From NCBI GenBank assembly GCA_032622095.1, contig CP136062.1, forward strand, positions 227,308,578-227,372,577: a stretch of DNA of 64,000 nt, read 5' to 3'. The position numbers and the translations under genes were made by a program. Within the stretch, counting starts at the first letter, position 1, and the number at the start of each line of letters is the position of its first letter. The notes beneath the pieces were generated by a model that was given only the letters and a program-made list of their open reading frames with translations, was not told where the DNA came from and made no database searches. The stretch is from Siphonodentalium dalli. Taxonomy: Eukaryota > Mollusca > Scaphopoda > Gadilida > Siphonodentaliidae. Below, piece by piece: positions 13,801 to 22,140 of this stretch.

Positions 13801-16800
13801 CCGACAGCAGTCTCAACGACTCGGCAATTTCCTCTTCGCTGGGGAAATAACTCCATCCATTATGCGGATGAAGATGGATAACTCTAAAATCAAGTGGTTA
13901 TTATTACCACTTGATTTTAGAGTTATCCATCTTCATCCGTATCTTCGTCCGTTTGACCACGTGCTTCTGGTCCACAACCAACCGAAATAGCAAACTTCGA
14001 AAATCGATATCTAATCACCCCCGAGCTTGATGGGTGGGTTCCTCGACTTGAATCAAATATTAGTTACCCCAGAAGCCAAAGAAATAGTAATTTAGGAGCA
14101 TCTGATCGGATTGAGTAACTTTAATAGAAGCCATATTAGCGCAATGCCACAATATACGGCCCTGGTAATAAGGCGATGTCCTTGACTCATTGTCGCATAT
14201 ATGTGAATGGAGCAGAATGTATTCACTGCATGCCAGGATAGGATAGGATAGGATAATTTATTTACAATATACACATGAATAATACAATGACAGTAACATA
14301 TAATAATATAAATGCTGTATATATTGTTGGGGGTTAGCCTATAGCCCTATCGGGCTGACTTCCTGCTACCCCCTAAAACAAGTATCACTATAATTATTTG
14401 CATAGATGGCTTGTATTTTTATCCACGCATACGTACAGACTACATGTATTATCGTGTATAAAACTAACTAGAAACTAGTTTTGGGGCATATCACAGACAA
14501 GTGTTGTTGTGGTTGTGAGACAATCCAGACGAATTGTAAGATACCGCCGTCTTTAGTTAAGTAAGTAAGATAGGAATTATCTATATATATCGCTGGAAAG
14601 TCTTTTTTTGTTTTGTTTGTTGAGTGAGGTGTTGGGATATACAAATTAACAGTATTACATACAGTATTACGTACCAGACTTGATCGTGCACATATTATGT
14701 ACTTTTTCGGTGCGTGAAACTGATAAGTTAGTATTCAGGCGCTATGACAACTGGAGGAATGTAACATTTTCTACTAACATCGCCGAAAATTTGAAGCAAA
14801 CCGACCGTATCACTCCATGGTAAACATCGTCAATTGTAAATATTTACTACTCGATTCGGGACGCATCTATCGGCGATGAATTTCTCACCGCCCCCCTCAC
14901 AAACACGAACCAAATAGATATATCCGAAATCAGTAACCTTCATTTGCAACACACCATTAGGTTGGATAATTTTCGAATTACTGGCTCATAAAACTTTCCA
15001 ACATTCGAAATATAGTGAAAATTTTGCCTAGAGCTCTGCAAAATATGAGGAATGTTGCACAATTAAAATCCTAGCAAAAACTTGGAGTCTCCAGATCCTT
15101 AATGGTGAAAACCACACCCCGTGCTCACGTCCCTGAAATAATATTAGACGCCATGGACGTTCCTATGTTATGGTCAACAATTGAGTCGAATATCATTTAT
15201 CATGAAAATTACGTATATCAAGAATATTTGCTATCCATGGAAACTACAAATAGCGATTGTTTCACTCATGTGTAGGAAGCTGATAACAGCTGACGAATTT
15301 ATGTGGTTTCAGTGACGCGGTTTGAGGGCATCCGTTGGTGGTGTCCAACTTATAATTTTCAACTACTACACCCCTTGAACCAGTCTAAATTTCAATTGAC
15401 ACCACCCCCCCCGTGAGCCGAAATTTCACAAGTACCTCAAATTTTCAACATGATAAATTAATCCCTATATATGGCTGTATGATGGAACATGATAAATTAA
15501 TCCCTATATATGGCTGTATGATGGAACATGATAAATTAATCCCTACATATGGCTGTATGGAACATGATAAATTAATCCCTATATATGGCTGTATGATGGA
15601 ACATGATAAATTAATCCCTACATATGGCTGTATGGAACATGATAAATTAATCCCTATATATGGCTGTATGATGGAACATGATAAATTAATCCCTACATAT
15701 GGCTGTATGGAACATGATAAATTAATCCCTACATATGGCTAGAGAATAATTGTTTACGTTCCAATGAATATCAAAATGTACTGAAAACAAACTGCTAATG
15801 GGCGCCAGACTTTCATAAACACAATTTAAGTAATGGTGTTCTTGCCGATCACACACCCTGTGTACCCTTCAGCACATTTTCAAACCCTGTGTACCCTTCA
15901 GCACTCTTTTTGGTGAGAGTGACCCCTTCAGCGTTAATATAGTCACATCCGCTAAAACCGCACAAACAGAAACAGTATTATATAATATACATCTATTGTT
16001 CTTATACCAATCATGAATATCGCGCACATTTCATGTTATTGCACGTTTGTTCGCTTTGTTGTGTAAACAAACATCAAAACGTTACAGAACCGTTTGTTTG
16101 TAGACAAACACTTGGAACTACCGTCCAATGAAAATGTTCCGTTGCGCTGTAGTATTTTCTCCTAACATATAGATGGTAATACATACCAAATAAGGAATTT
16201 ACTATGAGTAGTATTGTGAGTTGTCAGTTGTAGACGCACCAAATTAGGGGTTTTACAACCGACGTATAATGTTGGTGAATCTAAATAAGGAAATGACGCA
16301 ATATCGTGACTCTGCTTATAAACAATCCACTGCGCTTTTTGCGAGAAACTGAACACTCGACCTTTATTTTCTCTGACACAAAGCTTGTTTTGTGAATAAT
16401 ATCGCATTTATCATCATTATGCTATACCATTTGTATATTCTTGAGGAAATTATCATAATTTGATAAATGTGATTTCTAAATTATGACCTACAACAAAGGC
16501 CGCCCGTCCCTTCAAGCCAGATATCATCCTCGCTTTCGGGTACTAGATATTCCCCGAGCTGTCGGGTACTAGATATTCTCCTCGCTTTCGGGTACTAGAT
16601 ATTCGGACAAATTCTCACGGCTTTGCCTCATTGAATTATATTTCCGAATACCCGACAGCTCGGGGAATATCCTATGCATAATTATTTGATTGACAGCTGT
16701 GGAAAGTTCCACTGATGGACTATTGCATTTCCTTTCAGGACTTCACAATCCCTAAAGGATGGTATATCATAGCGGGAATTAGAGAAACACACGTCAATGA

Positions 16801-17041
16801 ACCGTCGATTACAAATCCAGAGGAATTCAATCCGGACCGCTGGAACGAACCGGAAGTTAGAACGACATTTGTAGGATTCGGAGCTGGACGCCGTATATGC
16901 GCTGGGCGATACTATGCCCTGCTGATGATGAAAGTTTTCCTCATAGAACTGACCCGGTCGGAGAGGTTTGACATGGCGCCTGATCATGGCATTGAATTCT
17001 TCCCCTCGCCGCGACCAAAGACTGTGAAGTCGGGGACTTAA
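1699..17041 (+). CDS. Cytochrome P450, CYP26-like (four exons)
   Basis: Predicted join of 1699-1887, 11014-11505, 13287-13709 and 16739-17041, giving about 468 residues; all junctions are phase 0 with GT-AG borders. An N-terminal hydrophobic anchor (about residues 12-28, in exon 1) is followed by the proline-rich LPPGDWGYPLIGHT segment, suggesting an ER membrane enzyme facing the cytosol. I-helix AGGDTIT is at about 285-291, K-helix EVLR (ExxR) at 346-349, NPDRW at about 399-403, and heme loop FGAGRRICAG at 415-424 with the thiolate Cys at 422. The IPKGW segment, the GGxxR stretch after ExxR and the exon 1/2 junction just before the KYG motif resemble CYP26. In that family the enzymes 4-hydroxylate retinoic acid using P450 reductase and O2. 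Vertebrate CYP26s are about 490-510 residues, so this one is slightly short. Substrate is inferred from family only. No frameshift or stop interrupts the four exons. Confidence 0.85.
2261..2609. mobile_element. Foldback MITE FB1, copy a
   Basis: One of at least four full or nearly full copies (also 4463-4820, 24573-24976, 43552-43922). Signature parts are the palindrome around tcgacc/ggtcga flanked by cgcatatataagagaatgca arms, an AT-rich stretch, and an internal hairpin whose stem is GGGAGCCCCACA/TGTCTGGGGCTC. The right end reads ...gatatggcgggtcacat; the left end is truncated here. Confidence 0.8.
2625..2790. repeat. GGGTGCAGTTGGAA-type dispersed repeat
   Basis: Member of a dispersed family recognised by repeated 'ttggaa' and 'ggtgcaaatgg / ggtctggttcaagg' motifs. 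Relatives lie at 15126-15440, 35623-35835, 52612-52993, 53030-53205 and 54150-54290, several of which abut the motif cagggacgtggc. Transposon class is unclear. Confidence 0.5.
2775..3245. repeat. ~395-bp dispersed repeat flanked by 42-bp direct repeats
   Basis: The core (about 2809-3206) recurs at 10485-10880 in intron 1, almost unchanged (both contain ggccgtttgccaccaccaac). In this copy a 42-bp stretch (ttcaaggaaggg...aatagtccgc) stands on both sides, at about 2775-2815 and 3207-3245. That is too long for a normal target duplication, so a local duplication or an LTR-like arrangement is possible. Confidence 0.65.
3590..4030. repeat. Degenerate TATG/TGTA-rich simple repeat
   Basis: Long stretch of imperfect tgtatgtatg/gcatatatg-type sequence. 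Reading frames on both strands through it give Tyr/His/Ile-rich peptides that are products of the simple sequence, not proteins. Confidence 0.6.
4214..4331. repeat. Foldback repeat
   Basis: Inverted arms tttacaaaacgagtccagtaaatt (left, near 4240-4261) and its reverse complement near 4297-4320, extended outward by tagcggaa/ttccgcta. The element lies in P450 intron 1. Confidence 0.7.
4463..4820. mobile_element. Foldback MITE FB1, copy b
   Basis: Begins atgtgacccgccatatcaaa and carries the tcgacc palindrome, the GGGAGCCCC hairpin and a second ttggccaatgcattctctta block. It stops abruptly at 4820, where the LINE sequence starts, so the LINE probably inserted into or next to the palindrome. Confidence 0.8.
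4821..7800 (+). mobile_element. 5'-truncated non-LTR retrotransposon (CR1/L2/Jockey-like)
   Basis: The element starts inside the endonuclease domain, runs through reverse transcriptase and a cysteine-rich C terminus, then a short 3' UTR ending near ...cacaataaatatgttc. It sits in the sense orientation in P450 intron 1. 5' truncation is typical of target-primed reverse transcription. The 3' border is approximate. Confidence 0.88.
4868..7566 (+). pseudogene. LINE ORF2 relic: endonuclease C-term, RT, CCHC-like tail
   Basis: The endonuclease end is visible as ESPTRVTSTTSTLLDPIIVN followed by SDHCAV (about 4880-5016). The reverse transcriptase follows from about 5650 (IRTLKPNKAFGHDGI, YRPISLLPCLSKIMEK, FCDISKAFERVWH, AGVPQGYILGPFLF). 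The catalytic YADD box reads YADG at about 6360-6371, so the second metal-binding Asp is lost. A TAA at 6140-6142 interrupts the frame right after VWHRG, and a frameshift near 6785-6830 separates the thumb from the last frame (6838-7566). That frame carries a Cys/His cluster, CSCGHPCEDANHLFFSC, at about 7342-7392, typical of the C terminus of many CR1/L2-like elements. It cannot make active enzyme. Confidence 0.88.
7920..8549. mobile_element. MITE with TTAA target duplication (family T2)
   Basis: Terminal inverted repeats AGGGGTACTGTAC / GTACAGTACCCCT are bordered by TTAA on both sides (7916-7919, 8550-8553). Length 630 bp, no transposase seen. TTAA targets point to a piggyBac- or Kolobok-type transposase in trans. 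Confidence 0.85.
8758..9296. mobile_element. Short TIR element
   Basis: Inverted ends CTTCGGTACCAAGAAC and GTTCTTGGTACCGGAA bracket about 540 bp of AT-rich non-coding DNA. No clear target duplication. Confidence 0.5.
9409..9630. repeat. Foldback repeat
   Basis: Inner arms of about 40 bp (tcaaagttttggagtagcat and its complement, 9458-9477 / 9529-9549) with an outer match ggccatattggat / atccaatatggcc at the borders. In P450 intron 1. Confidence 0.7.
9888..10478. repeat. 22-bp minisatellite (about 27 copies)
   Basis: Unit tacaccccgtacaatcgctc plus cc; copies differ mainly at the cccc[g/a/t]ta position, and one near 10410 is 2 bp short. Since 22 is not a multiple of 3, three units give a 22-residue repeat readable in all three forward frames, which explains the long open frames here. 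They are not genes. Confidence 0.95.
10485..10880. repeat. ~395-bp dispersed repeat, second copy
   Basis: Near-identical to about 2809-3206, and here directly abuts the 22-bp minisatellite. Both copies are in P450 intron 1 in the same orientation, so recombination between them could delete about 7.7 kb including the LINE. Confidence 0.75.
11014..11505 (+). CDS. P450 exon 2 (helices A to F region)
   Basis: Codes for 164 residues after acceptor ccttttag|GG at 11013. It opens with GEFLDEKRQKYGNIYKMNLF, the typical CYP26-type start of helix A/beta-1, and contains the C-helix region around HKLLRTSF. The last 13 codons (from 11467) are the first unit of a 45-bp minisatellite, and the nearest donor is AAG|GTGGGC at 11506. 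Because the unit is 45 bp and carries the donor, six further donors (11551 to 11776, every 45 bp) would each keep the frame open and add 15 residues. From the eighth copy on, an in-frame TGA at 11809 would end the protein. Confidence 0.8.
11467..12186 (+). repeat. 45-bp minisatellite made of exon 2 end plus splice donor (16 copies)
   Basis: Exactly 16 units of 45 bp with no indels. The unit runs tgtttgagactctacattcc / cggatgtagatattataag / gtgggc. The first unit is the 3' end of P450 exon 2 and its donor (AAG|GTGGGC at 11506). The donor recurs every 45 bp up to 12181, where the last copy reads AAG|GTGGGT. Unit 8 carries an in-frame TGA (11809-11811) and unit 11 another TGA variant. Unit 1 is the most distinct (tgcagctatt), as expected if it is under coding selection. 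Confidence 0.95.
12384..12688. repeat. Foldback repeat in P450 intron 2
   Basis: Arms share gtcaaggtctcgtggccac / gtggccacgagaccttgac and the extension ctatttccgctgag / ctcagcggaaatag. The rest of intron 2 between 12187 and 12893 holds no other recognised feature. Confidence 0.75.
12894..13245. mobile_element. TTAA MITE, family K, degenerate copy in intron 2
   Basis: Bounded by TTAA (12890-12893 and 13246-13249). Right end CGGATTGTGTACCT matches the family end CGGATTGAGTACCT; the left end is diverged (AGATAAATAATCCG). The interior shares tatttgattggagtcgagga with other copies. It ends about 40 bp before exon 3. Confidence 0.7.
13287..13709 (+). CDS. P450 exon 3 (I-helix and K-helix)
   Basis: Codes for 141 residues between acceptor atttgcag|GC (13286) and donor AAAG|GTTGGT (13710). 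Contains the oxygen-activation motif AGGDTIT at exon residues 58-64 and the ExxR motif EVLR at 119-122, followed by PPVGGCYRRA, which matches the substrate-contact strand after helix K in CYP26 enzymes. A TTAA-flanked MITE ends only about 40 bp before the acceptor, so the branch point must lie in or next to the element. Confidence 0.88.
13840..14120. mobile_element. TTAA MITE, family K, rearranged copy in intron 3
   Basis: Right end CGGATTGAGTAACT|TTAA (14107-14124). Interior shares ggataactctaaaatcaag, here as a palindrome (about 13875-13935), and the cctcgacttgaatcaaatat block. The left boundary could not be fixed. Confidence 0.55.
14236..14420 (-). mobile_element. LINE 3' tail with pentamer repeat
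   Basis: On the minus strand it reads ...ttgtaaataaattatcctat(cctat)n, the same tail as at 26330-26392 (+). LINEs of the CR1/L2 type often end in short tandem repeats rather than poly(A). Only 3' UTR is present. Confidence 0.6.
14693..14873. repeat. Dispersed repeat shared with 57133-57334
   Basis: The two loci share a diverged stretch including gataagttag, ctactaacatc, aattgtaaatatttac and ctcgattcggg. Class unknown. Confidence 0.55.
15126..15440. repeat. GGGTGCAGTTGGAA-type dispersed repeat
   Basis: Contains cacgtccctg at its left end and ccccttgaaccagtctaaat / ttcaattgacaccacccc. Related to the other copies of the family. In P450 intron 3. Confidence 0.45.
15450..15741. repeat. 36/39-bp minisatellite (8 copies)
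   Basis: Unit catgataaattaatccctat plus atatggctgtatgatggaa; alternate copies lack one atg. Both lengths are multiples of three, so a repeat peptide can be read through it, but there is no sign of a gene. Confidence 0.9.
16535..16675. repeat. Hairpin with cgggtactagatattc repeats
   Basis: Three direct copies of cgggtactagatattc, and an inverted match tattccccgagctgtcgggta / tacccgacagctcggggaat around 16546-16671. It ends about 65 bp before P450 exon 4. Confidence 0.65.
16739..17041 (+). CDS. P450 exon 4 (heme-binding loop, C terminus)
   Basis: Codes for 100 residues and the TAA stop (17039-17041) after acceptor cctttcag|GA (16738). Begins DFTIPKGW, includes RETH, the PERF-like NPDRW and the heme signature FGAGRRICAG with its axial cysteine. 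The stretch between NPDRW and the heme loop is several residues shorter than in vertebrate CYP26. Confidence 0.9.
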   Translation, partial: DFTIPKGWYIIAGIRETHVNEPSITNPEEFNPDRWNEPEVRTTFVGFGAGRRICAGRYYALLMMKVFLIELTRSERFDMAPDHGIEFFPSPRPKTVKSGT

Positions 17042-17246
17042 GAGAGAACTGCATGAGAGGCACGGGCCTCCCACTCTATATTTCCAAATTTACCCACTTG
17101 TTCACCGACTTATTTCCCAAATTGTGGAAATCCTTTTCCACCCTTTGAGACTTGAACTGTTCTGAATCACCGGCTTTTCACACACATCAGCGCACAGATT
17201 CTCGCTTACACAGTGTGAAATACATGGGTTGAAATGACAAAGAAAG

Positions 17247-17252
17247 ATTAAA
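17247..17252 (+). terminator. Candidate poly(A) signal of the P450
   Basis: ATTAAA about 205 bp after the stop codon. It is a common variant signal; no cleavage site was verified. Confidence 0.3.
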
Positions 17253-17499
17253 GTGATTTGAAACACTCCGGTAGGGTGACTGCGGCGGCGATGTTAGTTG
17301 AATACTGTATTCCTCCAGTTGACATAGCACCTGCATACTAACCTATCAGTTCCACGCACCCGAACAAGTACATAATATGTCTTTAAGCACATTCGCCAAG
17401 CCCGAGTATATATATTCTTTATTGCCTCCTTTTGGGGAGAGAGATAATTTATTTGTACATGGTTATTTACAAATACATTGTACATAAATCAAAAGATCA

Positions 17500-18117
17500 A
17501 ATCACAAGCACATGCACTCAATGTATAAATATAGACATGTGACGATATAATGATCACATGCGAATGATGTATAATTGTATATAGACATAGTACTCGTGTT
17601 CTCGAGTGTCGAAGGTATAACTCGTAATATAGACTAATTAGAAAACAAATTATACATAAAATGGATACGTAAAACGAAGTTACATATATCACACCCGTGT
17701 GATCGATGGTGGTCGTCACTAAGGAATATCTCACACGCGTGAGATTATTATGGTAATCCAATGTTATGCATGCATAGACTAATTAGAATACCACATTATA
17801 CACATGTTTGGATGCAGAATTTGTTTTAAACATATATCGCACCCGTGTTATCGCTGGTGGGCGTCACCAAGGAATATCTCACATGCGTGAGGTTGTAATG
17901 ACAATATTCACCATGTATGGTATGCTTAGATAATTTAGAAAACAGATGATGCACATGTTTGATGCACAAAACATATTTATGTATCCATCACCCGTATAGT
18001 CGTTGAATGCCGAAATGAACACCTCACATGCGTGAGGGTGTTATGATAATAGTTAGGCAGCATATACTATTTAGAAAACAAATTATATCTGTTAGCCTGC
18101 ACAGAAATATATATATA
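17500..18117. repeat. Diverged satellite, about 150-bp monomers
   Basis: Three to four monomers carry tatatc[a/g]cacccgtgt, gtcac[t/c]aaggaatatctcac, a[t/c]gcgtgag and tttagaaaac. The same monomer resumes at 20271-20345, so the Helitron array inserted inside this satellite. Confidence 0.7.
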
Positions 18118-19190
18118 CTAGCCGATGAGCCCGACGTTGTCCGGGCTATTCAAAAACCAAATTTCAAGTCGATAGCTCTGCCCAGCCCGAAATTTCAAGT
18201 CGATAGCTCTACCCGTTTCCGAGATCTGGTCTGCGCATGCGCGAAGCTGGCGTCGCACGGGCTCGGCGACCCGATAAAATTCGATACATTCACATACCAA
18301 ATTTCAAGTCGATAGCTCCACCGTTTCCGAGATCTCGTCTGCGCATTCAATAACCAAATTTCAAGTCGATAGCTCTACCCAGCCCGACGTTGTCCGGGCT
18401 ATTCAAAAACCAAATTTCATGTCGATAGCTCTACCAGTTTCCGAGATCTGGTCTGCGCATGCGCGAAGCTGGCGTCGCACGGGCTCGGCGACCCGATAAA
18501 ATTCGATACATTCACATACCAAATTTCAAGTCGATAGCTCCACCCGTTTCCGAGATCTCGTCTGCGCATTCAATAACCAAATTTCAAGTCGATAGCTCTA
18601 CCCAGGCCGACGTTGTCCGGGCTATTCAAAAACCAAATTTCATGTCGATAGCTCTACCAGTTTCCGAGATCTGGTCTGTGCATGCGCGAAGCTGGCGTCG
18701 CACGGGCTCGGCGACCCGATAAAATTCGTATCCGGGGCAAGATACATTCACATACCAAATTTCAAGACGATAGCTCCACCCGTTTCCGAGATCTCGTTTG
18801 CACATGCGCGAAGCTGGCATTGCACGGGCTCGGCGACCCGATACAATTCGTATCCGGGGCAAGATACATTCACATAGATCCGGTCTGCGCATGCGCGAAG
18901 CTGGCGTCGCACGGGCTCGGCGACCCGATAAAATTCTTATCCGGGGCAAGATACATTCACATACCAAATTTCAAGGCGATAGCTCCACCCGTTTCCGAGA
19001 TCTCGTCTGCGCATGCGCGAAGCGGGCGCCGCACGGGCTCGCCAATACGACAACGACGACCGCCTGGTCAAACTACACACACGTACCAAGTTTCGTCCCG
19101 ATCGGTCGAGAATCGTAGATTTGTATCAATGACAGACAGACAGACAAACAGACAGACAAACAGACAGAGGTCTTCAAAATATATATGAGA
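18118..19190 (-). mobile_element. Non-autonomous Helitron, family A, unit 1
   Basis: Minus-strand element: starts 5'-TCTCATATATATTTTGAAGA and ends with hairpin GCCCGGACAACGTCGGGC, seven bases, then CTAG (18118-18121). Between are a gtct/gttt microsatellite and 122-bp tandem monomers (gatctcgtctgcgcatgcgc block). This unit has extra internal copies of the 3' hairpin near 18385 and 18605. No Rep/helicase reading frame. Confidence 0.85.
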
Positions 19191-19715
19191 CTAGCCGATG
19201 AGCCCGACGTTGTCCGGGCTATTCAAAAACCAAATTTCAAGTCGACAGCTCCACCCGTTTCCGAGATCTGGTCTGCGCATGCGCGAAGCTGGCGTCGCAC
19301 GTGCTCGGCGACCCGATAAAATTCGTATCCGGGGCAAGATACATTCACATAGCAAATTTCAAGTCGATAGCTCCACCCGTTTCCGAGATCTCGTCTGCGC
19401 ATGCGCGAAGCTGGCGTCGCACGGGCTCGGCGACCCGATAAAATTCGTTTCCGGGGCGAGATACATTCACATAGCAAATTTCAAGTCGATAGCTCCACCC
19501 ATTTCCGAGATCTCGTCTGCGCATGCGCTGCACGGGCGCCGCACGGGCGCCGCACGGGCTCGCCAATACGACAACGTTCACCGCCTGGTCAAACTACACA
19601 CACGTACCAAGTTTCGTCCCGATCGGTCGAGAATCGTAGATTTGTATCAATGACATACATACAAACAAACATATATACATACAAACAAACAGAGGTCTTC
19701 AAAATATATATGAGA
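19191..19715 (-). mobile_element. Non-autonomous Helitron, family A, unit 2
   Basis: Head-to-tail with its neighbours: its CTAG end (19191-19194) directly abuts the TCTC start of unit 1. Contains about three 122-bp monomers, one of them partly duplicated (cacgggcgccg), and a diverged microsatellite. Confidence 0.85.
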
Positions 19716-20198
19716 CTAGCCGATGAGCCCGACGTTGTCCGGCTATTCAAAAACCAAATTTCAAGTCGATAGCTCCACCCGTTTCAAAAACCAAATTTCA
19801 AGTCGATAGCACCCGTTTCCGAGATCTCGTCTGCGCATGCGCGAAGCTGGCGTCGCACGGGCTCGGCGACCCGATAAAATTCGTATCCGGGGCAAGATAC
19901 ATTCACATAGCAAATTTCAAGTCGATAGCTCCACCCGTTTCCGAGATCTCGTCTGCGCATGCGCGAAGCTGGTGTCGCACGGGCTCGGCGACCCGATAAA
20001 ATTCGTATCCGGGGCAAGATACATTCACATAGCAAATTTCAAGTCGATAGCTCCACCCGTTTCCGAGATCTCGTCTGCGCATGCGCGAAGCGGGCGCCGC
20101 ACGGGCTCGCCAATACGACAACGTTCACCGCCTGGTCAAACTACACACACGTACCAAGTTTCGTCCCGATCGGTCGAGAATCGTAGATTTGTATTAAT

Positions 20199-20234
<36 letters not shown>

Positions 20235-20270
20235 AACATACAGACAGAGGTCTTCAAAATATATATGAGA
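19716..20270 (-). mobile_element. Non-autonomous Helitron, family A, unit 3
   Basis: Same structure as units 1 and 2. Its 5' TCTC end (20267-20270) is preceded on its strand by A, and the array's far 3' CTAG is followed by T, the canonical A^T Helitron insertion. Confidence 0.85.
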
Positions 20271-20345
20271 TGTATATCACAACCGTGTGATAAAATGAGG
20301 TGCATCACTACGGAAAATATTACATGCATTAGGTTCTTATGTTAA
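20271..20345. repeat. Satellite remnant on the far side of the Helitrons
   Basis: tatatcacaaccgtgtgat...attacatgcattaggttct resembles the monomers at 17640-18080, showing that the satellite was split by the Helitron array. Confidence 0.6.
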
Positions 20346-22140
20346 TTCAAAAGTTTGGCATGTATCCGGACATTGTCATATCAGTTGATATGTGTTTGAC
20401 ACCAGTCTGGACATTGTCGGAAGAAAAGATGATGACACCTCGATAATCAGGTTGTGGCATTTCTGAATGGGATACGCTAAGTACGGATCCTCGGTCCCAA
20501 GAATTATTGCTAGAAATTCATGTTTAGATAAGCCGTCCAAGTAGAGGAACACTGGCACACCGTTATGATTAAGTATTGTCCCCCATAGCTGGTTCCTTAA
20601 CATCATAATTTAGTGGGCTGGACAGCAGAACATTAAATGATCAAGTTCGTTGTCGTATTCTTTGTAACACTGGCAGCAGGTCAAGTTATTTGGGTAGGTT
20701 GTTTTGTTGAGAAGTTTTGCCAAGTTATAGAATTTATCAGCTGCGTTTGTGTGACATTGAAAGAGTCTCCATATTTTCCACCCGGATAGGGGGTCACGGA
20801 GAACATGGTTGACAATAGTAAACCTCCTTTCGTTGGAAATAGTTGCATTCCGCTGTGTCGTGTAAGTTATCTTTACAACACTTTTAGCGATTGTCTTCCA
20901 TGATTTGTGATCAGGGAAGTTGCGGTGGAGTAGAAAAATATCAACGTGTACCATGAGTCCATATATACTGCTCAAGTAAAGGGAAAACATCAGAGACAAA
21001 TCCTGAAGCTGGGCGACGAAATAGACGATACAGGTGTGCTTTGAAAATAAATAGTTTAAAGGTACTCAATCCGTAAAGAGGGTCCCCATCTCAACAGATT
21101 CCAACAACAACAATCCGATCAGAGGGTCCTATATTACTATTTCTTTGGCTTTGGGGGTAAAAAATATTTGATTCGAGTCGAGGAACCCATCAAACAAAGC
21201 TGAGTTATTAGATATTGATTTTTCAAATTTGTTATGTTCTCGAGATGAGTACTAATAACTGCCGTAATCTGCTCTGGATGTGTACTCCAAATCTATTCAA
21301 ACAGACAAGGATGAATAACTCTAAAATCAAGTGGTAATTTTAACGCAATTTTGACTGAGTTCTGGGCCAGATAGTATTCCCGATAATGAAAAATAATAGA
21401 TTTCTAAAATCGATATCTAACAAATCTGAGCTTTGATGTGTGACTTCCTCGACTCGAATCAAATATTTTTGACCCCCGAAGCCATTGAAATAGTAATTGA
21501 GAGGAGTTTTATCGGGTTGAGTACCTTTAAGTGGAGTTTGATGTCCATGAGGAATGTGAATCAACTGGCCCAGAAAGCACAGTTTGCGAACATGTATTCC
21601 TCGTTGAACAGGAAGTTGTCCTACTAATCCAAGCGCAATATCCGAACTTGTGCGTTTTGGTAATTGCTGCGAGTATTTTACACACGTGCGCAGAGAACGT
21701 TCTATTATGTTAACAGATGATTGTGTTTGAAGTGATGTGATTTCAGTGCCGTATAATGATTTGGGTAGGACAACGGTCCTTAACATATGGTTCATTGTCA
21801 GAGGAGTAGCGTATTTAAGAGAGTCATTGCCAATCATAGAGAAGAAGGTTTCCCTAAGTTTTGCGACGTTTGAAACAAATGAGGAGATACTTGCGAATTT
21901 TTCCTGACACAAGCCAAGGTGAACGCACCCCTTGTCTTCTTGCAGCGAATCAGGCCCGAGTAGCCAGCGACGATTTTTACGATCATGTAAGGGCCAAGGC
22001 TCGTTGAAGACGACTACCTTGCTTTCACACAGGAAAATCCAAACCTCCAACGAACGCTGTAGTCAAAGCAGATATTTAAAAGAGCGTCCAGTTCTTGCTT
22101 GGTAAGAGCGAGAATTGCTATATCGTCGGCGGTCGTTGGT
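20346..22140 (-). mobile_element. 5'-truncated LINE relic split by a MITE
   Basis: Reads leftward. It starts at the RT catalytic box, ADDIAILALTKQELDALLN (about 22130-22075), then SKVVVFNE and HLGLCQEKFASISSFVSN (about 21890-22025). The MITE 21060-21526 interrupts it. The C-terminal part resumes at 20999 and has a Cys/His cluster, CCQCYKEYDNELDHLMFCC (about 20616-20681). A TAG/TAA-type stop just after it (20607-20609) and the MITE make it inactive. A different lineage from the 4.8-kb LINE judging by its C-terminal cluster. Confidence 0.8.
21060..21526. mobile_element. TTAA MITE, family K, inserted in LINE
   Basis: TIRs AGGTACTCAATCCG / CGGGTTGAGTACCT with TTAA at 21056-21059 and 21527-21530. 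The LINE reading frame continues on both sides, proving the insertion. Interior contains tatttgattcgagtcgagga in inverted copies. Confidence 0.88.

Noticed and set aside
15413-15742. Repeat protein MEHDKLIPIYGCM
   Set aside because: Translation of the 36/39-bp minisatellite inside intron 3; no start context or homology seen.
18459-20268. Overlapping Arg/Ala-rich frames on both strands
   Set aside because: They follow the 122-bp Helitron monomer on both strands and recur at 48834-49732; no codon-like conservation.
21340-22050. Single continuous protein across MITE and LINE
   Set aside because: The frame runs from LINE into MITE sequence by chance; the same MITE peptide occurs at 37638-37901 without the LINE.
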